NCBI GenBank assembly: GCA_017467205.1
Contig: JAFTSQ010000012.1
Span: forward strand, 82,986 to 146,985
Direction: 5' to 3'
Length of the DNA: 64,000 nucleotides
Origin: Clostridia bacterium
Lineage (GTDB): Bacteria > Bacillota_A > Clostridia > Oscillospirales > CAG-272
Shown: positions 9,112-16,800 of the stretch, in pieces
Numbering within the stretch: position 1 is the stretch's first letter
How the letters are laid out: every line of letters begins with the position of its first letter
The notes under the pieces: generated by a model
The model's database searches: none
The model's input: only the letters and a program-made list of their open reading frames with translations
Told to the model about the DNA's origin: nothing
Position numbers and translations under genes: made by a program

Positions 9112-9140
9112 ATTTTACAACACAGAAAAACTTTTGTCAA
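9112..9140 (-). promoter_or_regulatory. Sigma-A promoter for the Sel1-repeat gene
   Basis: On the minus strand, TTGACA (9140-9135) and TAAAAT (9117-9112) are 17 bp apart. Confidence 0.75.
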
Positions 9141-9201
9141 TAAGATAAATAATTTGCGCGCGAGGGGTAAATGCTAATAATAAGTAAACTAAAGGAGAAA
9201 T

Positions 9202-9396
9202 ATGATGCTTTTTGCAAAAAATGAAAAGAAAAAGCGACATCCTATCGTCAAAACGATAGTCGGCGCGTTTGCAGCACTCGGCGCGGTCAGCGCGATTTCG
9301 GCAGGCAAGAGCGCCATTAAGAACGGCTGCTCCAAAATGACAAGATGCGTAAAGAATATGTGCAAGCATAAGCCGTCTGACGAAGAGGCGAAATAA
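9202..9396 (+). CDS. Small basic protein with a hydrophobic segment
   Basis: I do not recognise this 64-residue protein. Residues ~16-38 (VKTIVGAFAALGAVSAISAG) form a weakly hydrophobic, Ala/Gly-rich helix that could insert in the membrane. It is flanked by basic residues and followed by a Cys-containing tail (NGCSKMTRCVKNMCKH) with three cysteines, ending SDEEAK. AAAGGAG sits 5 bases before the ATG, strong support for translation. A GC-rich hairpin follows. The function is unknown. Confidence 0.7.
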   Translation: MMLFAKNEKKKRHPIVKTIVGAFAALGAVSAISAGKSAIKNGCSKMTRCVKNMCKHKPSDEEAK

Positions 9397-9406
9397 AAGA
9401 CCAAAG

Positions 9407-9439
9407 TGCCCCCTTCGGCATAAACTGAAAAAGGGGGCA
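9407..9439 (+). terminator. Hairpin after the small basic protein
   Basis: TGCCCCCTT (9407-9415) pairs perfectly with AAGGGGGCA (9431-9439) across a 15-base loop. There is no proper T-run, so termination may be inefficient. Confidence 0.5.
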
Positions 9440-9453
9440 GAATATCTGTTCTT

Positions 9454-9563
9454 GGGGATGGCGCATTTGGACGCAAGCGAAAGAACGAAAATTTTCGCTC
9501 CAAATCCCCCTATCCCCTAACGTATTTGAGGGCAGTTCGAGTTTTTTAACTTGAGCTACCCTC
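9454..9563 (+). repeat. Dispersed two-hairpin intergenic element, copy A
   Basis: A nested inverted repeat (GGGGAT 9454-9459 with ATCCCC 9512-9517, ATTTGGA with TCCAAAT, GCGAAA with TTTCGC) is followed by a second hairpin (9528-9541 with 9550-9563, 13 of 14 positions paired). A related element occupies 54179-54285. Its left arm also resembles the post-stop motif. It lies directly upstream of spoVFA and may be part of that leader. Confidence 0.65.
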
Positions 9564-9592
9564 ATCTAAAGTAACAATCGGAGCTATTGACA

Positions 9593-10333
9593 ATGAATAT
9601 TTTAACATATGGAAAAGACGAGAGGGTTGAGCTGTGCGCGGCAATGCTCGGCTCGCTTGAGCGCGAGGGGCGGGTGATGCTCCTTCCCGTGCCGACGAGC
9701 CGCGACGGAGAGCATATAGCAGGATGCGATATACCGCTCACAGAGCCCTTGCGTGAGATGAGCGCCGACACTACCGTTATCGGCTATAATATCCCCGAAA
9801 TTTTGCGCACGGGGTGCGCCGAACGGTTCGTTGACCTGGCACACGACGAGGCGTTTTTGGAGGAGAACGCGCGCCTTACCGCCATCGGATGCGTCGGCTA
9901 TATACTCTCCACCTCAAAAAAAGCGCCGCCCGACCAGAGGATAGGCGTTGCGGGATACGGGCGTATAGGACGCGAGCTTTTGCGCTATCTTTTGTTCTTT
10001 GGCGCGAGTGTGCGCGTTTACACCTCGCGAGAGAGTGTCAGACGCTCGCTTGCAGCTATGGGAGTTGAGAGCACTCTTGCGCGCTACGGCGAGGGTGCGG
10101 ATATCTCGGGACTTGATATTTTTATCAACACAGCGCCCGCACCGCTTCTTACCGAAGAAAGCTGCAAGGCGGCGAAGAGCTCGCGGATAATCGAGCTTGC
10201 CTCGGGCGAGAATATCCCGAAATGCGCCGAGGTCGAGCGGCTGATGTCCGTGCCCGCGCGGGTGTACCCGAAAAGCTCGGCGAGGCTTTATTACGAATGC
10301 GCCCTTCGCGCACTTGGGGGTGGCAAGGGATGA
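9593..10333 (+). CDS. spoVFA: Dipicolinate synthase subunit A
   Basis: With subunit B this enzyme makes dipicolinic acid from a dihydrodipicolinate-pathway intermediate in the mother cell during sporulation; the product loads the spore core. The 246-residue protein has an N-terminal SpoVFA-type region and a Rossmann NAD(P)-binding motif GVAGYGRIGRELLRYL at about residues 120-135, as in the family. It is somewhat shorter than the ~300-residue Bacillus protein. I chose ATG 9593 with CGGAG upstream rather than an in-frame TTG 6 bases earlier. Its stop overlaps the start of spoVFB by four bases (ATGA), so the subunits are translationally coupled. Confidence 0.85.
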   Translation: MNILTYGKDERVELCAAMLGSLEREGRVMLLPVPTSRDGEHIAGCDIPLTEPLREMSADTTVIGYNIPEILRTGCAERFVDLAHDEAFLEENARLTAIGCVGYILSTSKKAPPDQRIGVAGYGRIGRELLRYLLFFGASVRVYTSRESVRRSLAAMGVESTLARYGEGADISGLDIFINTAPAPLLTEESCKAAKSSRIIELASGENIPKCAEVERLMSVPARVYPKSSARLYYECALRALGGGKG

Positions 10334-10890
10334 TAGGATACGCATTTTGCGGCTCGTTCTGCACCATCTCGCGCTCCTACGCGGAAATGCTGCGGCTTAT
10401 CTCGGCGGGATACGAGGTTCTGCCGATAATGAGCGAGAGCGTCTATACGACCGACACCCGCTTCGGCAAAGCCGAGGAGCTTCGCGAGAGGGTAGAGCGC
10501 GTGACGGGCAGGAAAATAATTCACACGGTGGTCGAGGCAGAGCCTCTCGGACCGAAAACGCCGCTTGAGGCGCTCGTTATTGCGCCCTGCACGGGCAACA
10601 CCCTTGCGAAAATCGCATCGGGTATTACCGACACTGCGGTGACTATGGCGGCAAAGGCGCACCTGCGTTGTGACAGACCGACCCTCATCTCCCTCGCCTC
10701 GAACGACTCTCTGTCTCAAAACCTCTCCAATATCGCAACCCTTCTTCTGCGCAAGCGCGTTTTCTTCGTTCCTATGAAGCAGGACGACCCGGACGCAAAG
10801 CCTCATTCGCTCGTCGCCGAGTTCTCCGAGATACCCGAAGCGCTCGCGGCGGCACTCAAGGATAGGCAGCTCCGTCCGCTGTTTACCTGA
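10330..10890 (+). CDS. spoVFB: Dipicolinate synthase subunit B (flavoprotein fold)
   Basis: This is the 186-residue flavoprotein-like partner of SpoVFA. The N-terminus IGYAFCGSFCTISRSYAEM is typical of the subunit, as is IAPCTGNTLAKIASGITDTAVTMAAKAHLR, whose CTGNT segment matches the FMN-binding region of the family. Length fits SpoVFB (~190-200). The ATG overlaps the spoVFA stop. Together the pair strongly suggests the organism makes endospores with DPA by the SpoVF route rather than the Etf-dependent route of some clostridia. No terminator is evident before the next promoter. Confidence 0.9.
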   Translation: MIGYAFCGSFCTISRSYAEMLRLISAGYEVLPIMSESVYTTDTRFGKAEELRERVERVTGRKIIHTVVEAEPLGPKTPLEALVIAPCTGNTLAKIASGITDTAVTMAAKAHLRCDRPTLISLASNDSLSQNLSNIATLLLRKRVFFVPMKQDDPDAKPHSLVAEFSEIPEALAAALKDRQLRPLFT

Positions 10891-10903
10891 CGCGAAAAAG
10901 CCA

Positions 10904-10932
10904 TTGATTTTTGCCTCTACTTAATGTATAAT
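10904..10932 (+). promoter_or_regulatory. Sigma-A promoter for the U32 peptidase gene
   Basis: TTGATT (10904-10909), 17 bp, TATAAT (10927-10932). Confidence 0.75.
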
Positions 10933-10964
10933 ATACTCAAAGAGATTTTTTGGAGTATAGATAT

Positions 10965-13031
10965 ATGGTAAGGAAAGACAGACTGCCGGAGCTTCTCGCT
11001 CCGGCAGGTACATATAAGGCTATGCTTGCGGCGGTTGCCGCAGGGGCGGATGCGGTATACCTTGCGGGTAAGAGCTTTGGCGCAAGGGCGTTTGCCGGAA
11101 ACTTTGAGCTCTCGGAGCTTGAGCGCGCCGTCAGATACTGCCACCTGCACGGTGTTAAGGTCTACGTCACCGTAAACACCCTGCTTTTCGATAGCGAGCT
11201 TGACGAGCTCACAGCCTACCTTCGCGAGCTTTACAGAATAGGCACGGACGCGCTTATAGTTGCCGACCTCGGTGTCGTGCGACTTATAAGGCAGATACTC
11301 CCCGATTTTGAGATTCACGCGTCAACGCAGATGTCGGTGCATAATACCGACGGTGCTGACGAGGCGCACAGGCTCGGAATAAAGAGGGTAGTGCTCGCGC
11401 GCGAGCTCTCGCGAGAGGATATGGCAAGCGTTATAAAGAGATCTCTTGCCGAGTGCGAGGTGTTCGTTCACGGTGCGCTCTGCGTTTGCCATTCGGGGCA
11501 GTGCCTCTTTTCCTCGCTCGTCGGCGGCAGAAGCGGCAACCGCGGCGAATGCGCTCAACCCTGCCGACTGCCGTATAAGAACGGCTATCCGCTCTCACTC
11601 TCCGACCTCTCGCTTGCCTCTCATATAAAGGAGCTTTGCGACACGGGGGTGGCCTCTCTTAAGATTGAGGGGCGAATGAAGAGCGCCGACTACGTCTATC
11701 GCGTAACGGCCATATACCGCCGCTTGCTTGACGAGTACCGTGAGGCGAACAGAGAAGAGCTTGACGAGCTCTCACGCGTCTTCTCGCGCGGCGGATTTAC
11801 CGACGGATATTTTGTAAAAAACCACTCGGCTATGCTCGGAACGCGGCGCGAGGAGGATAAAAGTCGCAGCCGTGCTCTTGCCGAGGGAGTCTATAACGAG
11901 GAGAAAATCAAAGTGCGCGCACGGGCGAAGTTACGCCTCGGCGAGCCCTCGGAAATGACGCTTATTCTCGGCGATAGGCAGGTCACCGTCCTTGGCGACA
12001 CCCCCGTGCCCGCCCTTCGCGCACCGCTCGTGGCGGAGGACGTGAAGGCAAGGCTTTCAAAGATGGGCACGACGCTTTTGTCGCTCTCGACCGAGGATAT
12101 CGAGCTTTCGCTTGACGAGGGGATAAACCTCTCTCCCGCGAAAATCAACGAGCTCCGCCGCGCCGCGGCAGAGAAAATCGAGGACACCTCGCGACCTGTT
12201 CTCCTGGTGAATTTTGACGAAGAATTTAACACGCCTACCCACCATTCAGTTATAAAAACGGCTCTCTTCTTCAAAAGAGCCGCCTTTGATAAGCTATCCT
12301 GGGATGCGCTTGACTACTTTGATATCCGCTTCCTTCCGCTTATGAGCTACAAGGGCGCAGGTGGGCGAGCAAACGGAGTTTACATACCGCCCGTCGTCTT
12401 TGATAGCGAGCGCGACCGAGTCCTTTCGGCACTTCGCGAGGCTGCGGCAGAGGGCGCAACGCACGCGCTCATCGGCAATATCGCGCATATCGGCTGGGCA
12501 AAGGACGCAGGACTTATTCCAATAGGTGACATCAGACTTAATATAACCAATGCACGAGCATCCGAGGAGTATTTTTCTATGGGCGTTGCCCATCAGATTC
12601 TCTCTGCCGAGCTCACTGTGGGCGGAATATCGAAAATCTCTATGGAAGCCCCTTGCAGCGTTGGCGCTATCGTTTACGGCAGAATACCGCTTATGCTCAC
12701 CGAGCGATGCTTTATAAAGGAAAACTTCGGGTGCGAGCGCTGTGAATCGGCGCGCCTCACCGACCGCCGCGGAGCTGCATTCCCCATAATGCGCGAGTGG
12801 GAGCACAGAAATATTATCTTCAACTCCGCCATAACCTACACGGCAGATAAGCGGGGCGAGCTTTCGCGCGCCGGCGTGAAAATCAGCCATTTTCTCTTTA
12901 CTACCGAGGGGGCGTGTGAAATTAACACGGTAATTGACGCATATAAAAATGCGCTCCCGTACCCCGACGTGCTCGGTGCGCCTATGCGCAGAATGGGTAA
13001 GCGCGAGTCGGGCAAAAATTGTGTGAGGTGA
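10965..13031 (+). CDS. U32-family peptidase / RlhA-like 23S rRNA hydroxylation protein
   Basis: The 688-residue protein begins with a U32 TIM-barrel domain: ELLAPAGTYKAMLAAVAAGADAVYL, then QMSVHNTDGADEAHRLGIKRVVLARELS. The Cys-rich signature (HGALCVCHSGQCLFSS, then GECAQPCRLPY) is conserved in RlhA-type members, followed by SLKIEGRMKSADYVYRV. The C-terminal half matches the extra module (DUF3656-like) of the long subfamily. Family members include RlhA, needed for hydroxylation of 23S rRNA C2501, and older collagenase/peptidase annotations. The Cys motifs favour the RNA-modification reading. ATG 10965 has GGAG upstream; a TTG 15 bases earlier is a poorer choice. mgtC follows after 3 bp. Confidence 0.85.
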   Translation: MVRKDRLPELLAPAGTYKAMLAAVAAGADAVYLAGKSFGARAFAGNFELSELERAVRYCHLHGVKVYVTVNTLLFDSELDELTAYLRELYRIGTDALIVADLGVVRLIRQILPDFEIHASTQMSVHNTDGADEAHRLGIKRVVLARELSREDMASVIKRSLAECEVFVHGALCVCHSGQCLFSSLVGGRSGNRGECAQPCRLPYKNGYPLSLSDLSLASHIKELCDTGVASLKIEGRMKSADYVYRVTAIYRRLLDEYREANREELDELSRVFSRGGFTDGYFVKNHSAMLGTRREEDKSRSRALAEGVYNEEKIKVRARAKLRLGEPSEMTLILGDRQVTVLGDTPVPALRAPLVAEDVKARLSKMGTTLLSLSTEDIELSLDEGINLSPAKINELRRAAAEKIEDTSRPVLLVNFDEEFNTPTHHSVIKTALFFKRAAFDKLSWDALDYFDIRFLPLMSYKGAGGRANGVYIPPVVFDSERDRVLSALREAAAEGATHALIGNIAHIGWAKDAGLIPIGDIRLNITNARASEEYFSMGVAHQILSAELTVGGISKISMEAPCSVGAIVYGRIPLMLTERCFIKENFGCERCESARLTDRRGAAFPIMREWEHRNIIFNSAITYTADKRGELSRAGVKISHFLFTTEGACEINTVIDAYKNALPYPDVLGAPMRRMGKRESGKNCVR

Positions 13032-13034
13032 CTT

Positions 13035-13730
13035 ATGGAAAAGATTTTAGATTATCTTCGCGACTACAATTTCGTCAGCATAACCGTAAGGCTCGTTCTT
13101 GCGATGATAGTCGGCGGAATTATAGGTCTTGAGCGCGGCAAGCAGGGCAGAGCGGCAGGTATGCGCACACATATCCTCGTTTGTATCGGCTCGGCGCTCG
13201 TGTCGCTTATCGGATTTTTCTCGACCTCTGTGCTTGGAAGCGGCGGTGACCCGCTTCGCATAGCGGCGCAGGTGGTGTCGGGAATAGGCTTCCTCGGCGT
13301 CGGAACTATTCTTATAAAGGGCAGATTCCAGATAACCGGACTTACCACCGCGGCAGGTCTTTGGACCTCGGCGGCGATAGGTCTTGCCCTCGGCGCAGGC
13401 TTCTACGAGGGGGCTATCGTGACCACGGTGCTTGCAATAGCAACTATTACGGTCGTTCATTTCCTCGAATACAGAATAAACAAAAAATACAGCCGCTTCG
13501 GCATTTACGTTGAGATTCGCTCGGATAAGGACGTGCGACGTGCAATAGATTTTATGAAGGCAAGCTTCCGCGTCGGCGATATTCAGGTCACCGCTCCGAG
13601 AAGCAGTGTTCCCGGTAACGTGGGCATTGAGGCAAATATCTTCAACGACGATTTTTCCACCTCGCCCGACAAGGTGTCCGAGGCGCTTGAAGCTGAAGAG
13701 TGGGCGATATTTGCTCTTGAATCGCTTTGA
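13035..13730 (+). CDS. mgtC: MgtC/SapB family membrane protein
   Basis: The 231-residue protein has an N-terminal MgtC domain with four or five membrane segments and hallmark motifs: GGIIGLERGKQGRAAGMRTHILVCIGSALVSL, QVVSGIGFLGVGTI and GLTTAAGLWTSAAIGLALGAG. Residues ~155-231 form a soluble ACT-like C-terminal domain. MgtC proteins are linked to growth at low magnesium and F-ATPase modulation in pathogens; in Clostridia the role is less clear. It starts 3 bp after the U32 gene, with the ribosome binding site inside that gene's end, so they are cotranscribed. A bidirectional terminator follows. Confidence 0.9.
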   Translation: MEKILDYLRDYNFVSITVRLVLAMIVGGIIGLERGKQGRAAGMRTHILVCIGSALVSLIGFFSTSVLGSGGDPLRIAAQVVSGIGFLGVGTILIKGRFQITGLTTAAGLWTSAAIGLALGAGFYEGAIVTTVLAIATITVVHFLEYRINKKYSRFGIYVEIRSDKDVRRAIDFMKASFRVGDIQVTAPRSSVPGNVGIEANIFNDDFSTSPDKVSEALEAEEWAIFALESL

Positions 13731-13789
13731 TATAGGCGCGGTGGTTTACATAGAAGGATAAGCTGCAAAACATATCTACCCTAAAGAAC

Positions 13790-13824
13790 AAAAAGGGCAG
13801 TTCAAGATTTGAACTGCCCTTTTT
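13790..13824. terminator. Bidirectional terminator between mgtC and the giant hydrolase
   Basis: A perfect 16-bp stem (13790-13805 with 13809-13824) with a 3-base loop, A-run on one side and T-run on the other. Confidence 0.9.
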
Positions 13825-13825
13825 G

Positions 13826-16800
13826 TTATGTTTTTTTCTTTCGTACTACAATAATTGCTGTTACAGAAGCTCCGAGCAGTATGATGGCGGCTGCTACCGA
13901 AGCTACGATTATTATTAAGTTGTCGGGACGGTTTGTCGAGCCGACGCTTGCGTCGTCCTCTATTCTCGAGTACGTCGCCTTACCGCACACGCAAGTGCCG
14001 ATATGGGTCATACCGTCCTCTGTCGGCGAGTCGAGCTTTTCCCATCTGTACTCGTGCGCCGACTCCTCTTTTGCGCCGCATATACTGCAGACGAGAGTGT
14101 GAGAGGTGTCGGCAACGGTATAACCGTAGGTGTGGGGCAGGGTTTCGCCGTAAGGCTCGTCGCACACCTCGCAGACCGCCTTTGCGCTGCAGGTAGCCTC
14201 GCCGCCGCTGTGATGAACAAGAGTGCTCGGGTCGACCTCGCCGCATTTGCATTCCATCCAGTGCGAAGCCGCATCCCATCCGTGAAGTGAGTAGGTGTGG
14301 TCGGTCGGGGCTTTAAGCTTTGCAGTGCTGCCGCAGAGCGCACATATATTCTTGCAGTCGCTCTCGCAAATATGGTAGCAGAGCACGTGCTCGCCGAGCG
14401 CATTTGTGATAAAGCCCGTGCTTTCACCGGTGGTGAGAAGATAGTCGACGCCCGCATCCGACCCCCACTCGCCGTCACAAACGAGGGTGAGTCCGCCGCC
14501 GTAGGCGTCAGCACCGAAGAGAATTGCGTTTTTCTCGTTTGTCGAGGAGTCAACAGCCGTCAGAACGAAGCTGTCGCCGTCACTTGCTGAAATCTCGCAG
14601 TTGCTTACAGTGTAGCAAACGCTCCAAAGGGCGTGATCAGCGCCGAAGAGCGCAAAGCCCTCTTTTGCGGAGCGAAGGTCGAAGCGGCATCCGTCGTAAG
14701 TGATATTAAACGCCGTGGCGGCAGTCGGCGTTTTTTCGCCGAAGCTTACCTGACCGTCTGCCTTACTGCCGATGATGAAATCAATGTTTTCGTATGAAAG
14801 AGTGCTGAGCTTGCCTGTAACGGAATAGTCCTGGTCGTATTCCCACGCGGTAAGATAAATAACAGCCTCTCCGTCAGCCTTGACGGTGCCGTTTTTGAAT
14901 ATCATCTCGGTCGGGAAGACCTTTGCGCCACTCGATGCGCTCCACATCTTAGCCTCGTAGGATATTAAGCTTTCCTCGCCCGTATACAGCGTGTAGCCGC
15001 AGAGGTCGACGGTGAGAGTGTTCTTTATTTGTGCGAAGTTCGGGTATCCCTCGTTCGCGGCAAGAGTGTAGTCGCGACGCATGGTTATATACGCACTTTT
15101 CACCTCGCCGACGTAAGAGTCCGCTATCTCGTCGTATTGGTTGCTCGCAAGATAGGTTTTTGCAATATTGACGGCACCCGTGTCAAAATAAAGGGTGGAT
15201 GCAGCATCAAGATATAAGCCGCTTTCGCTGAATATTACGAAGGGATATTTCGACGGATTTTCAGCGGCAGTGGTGGGTATCGGAGCGTATTCTGTGACGC
15301 CGCCGTCGCTCTTATACGCAACGAAGGTGCATCCCTCTTCGGTGCCGTCGCTCTTTTTATAGCTTGCATCAAGCGGCGGGTAATAGATGAAGCCGCTCGG
15401 GACCTCGGGCTGTGAAAATCTTATGCTCGACGGCAGGGTAAGGGTCGTATATCCCGATGCCGTGGGGGTAAAGATTAAGGCGCTAGGGTCGGTGGTGAGT
15501 CTTATTCGCTTTGCCTTGGTAAGAGCTATTTTTCCACCCTCAACGGTGTAGTGAACCTTGAAGCTCGGATTGCTCTCAACGAGCCCCTCGTCGTCAAGTC
15601 TGACGGGGAAGAGGGTGAGATATCCGCCCGAGAAATTTTCCTCCCGAGCTATGAGCTCGCAATCCTTTAGGCTGACGGCGAGGGTGAGCTTTGCGGCAAT
15701 TGAGTCGTTGACGTCGGCTATCAGCTCGGTGACTTGCGCATTTTCGGAAAGCTCAAGCTCAACGCCCAAAAGCGTCAGGGAGTAGCTGATGCTTCCTTGC
15801 TCCTCAAGGATTATCGAGCCGGCGAAGCTTATAAGGCTTTCGTCCTTCAGGCTTATTTTGCCGTCCTTGACGGTAATGGAGAGTGAGTTCGTTGATTTTC
15901 TGTTGATATATGCGGTGAAAAGCGAGGTGCTCTCGGAGTTGAGAGTGTAGCCGTTAAGGTCGAGCGTGAAGCTCGAAAGCCCGCTTACCGTGCCGATATT
16001 TATGTCGTCGGTTTTTTGCACGGTATAGTTTTGCATAAGGGTGACCGTGCCGCCGTCCGTGAGCGCCGCGAGGGCTGCCCTTAAGGTAGAGAAGCTCTTG
16101 GTTTCATCACCGTTGGTTACGCAGAAGGGCGACCCCGTGTCAACTTTATAGGGGTACATACCCTCCTTTTCGGTGATATCGACATATCCTATCTCGACGT
16201 CGGTGACAATCTCTGTCACCTTAAGGTCGTCAAGATAGAAGGGTATCTCCGTATCGCCGGTGGGGGATGCGTGAATAGCCAAGGTCTTTGAATTATAGCC
16301 TATCGCTCCGTAGTCGGACTCGTATATTTCGTAGACGAGCTCGTATTCTACCCACTCGCCCGCTTTTGTGTAAAGGTTTTGAACGAAGTGGTCGTAGTCT
16401 ATTGTCTTGTTCGTGGAGGACGAGCAGGAGTTGAGCTTGAATTGGAGCACGCGCGCGACCTCGTCGTATACTCTGAAGCTTATTACAAACCGCCTGCCGT
16501 AATCGGCGTCGGTTATCTTTTGCCCATCCAGAATAAAGGCGGTATTCGAGAGCGCCAGGGTGTTGTTTTCATAGAACGTGTCCCTTATGCCGTTGCCTGT
16601 AACGTAGCGCCCGTCGTTGTTTTCGATGAACACCTTCAGCGCTCCGTCCTCAACGGTCGCCGTGGCGTGCGGACCTGCCTTGTTGCCGTTCAGCGTTGCA
16701 TTGAATTTAGCGTTATAGTGAACCGTTTCGCCTGCCTCGTTGGTAGCACAGATGTAGAAATATACCTTCTTGCCCGACTTGTCGGCAAGATAGTCGCTTA

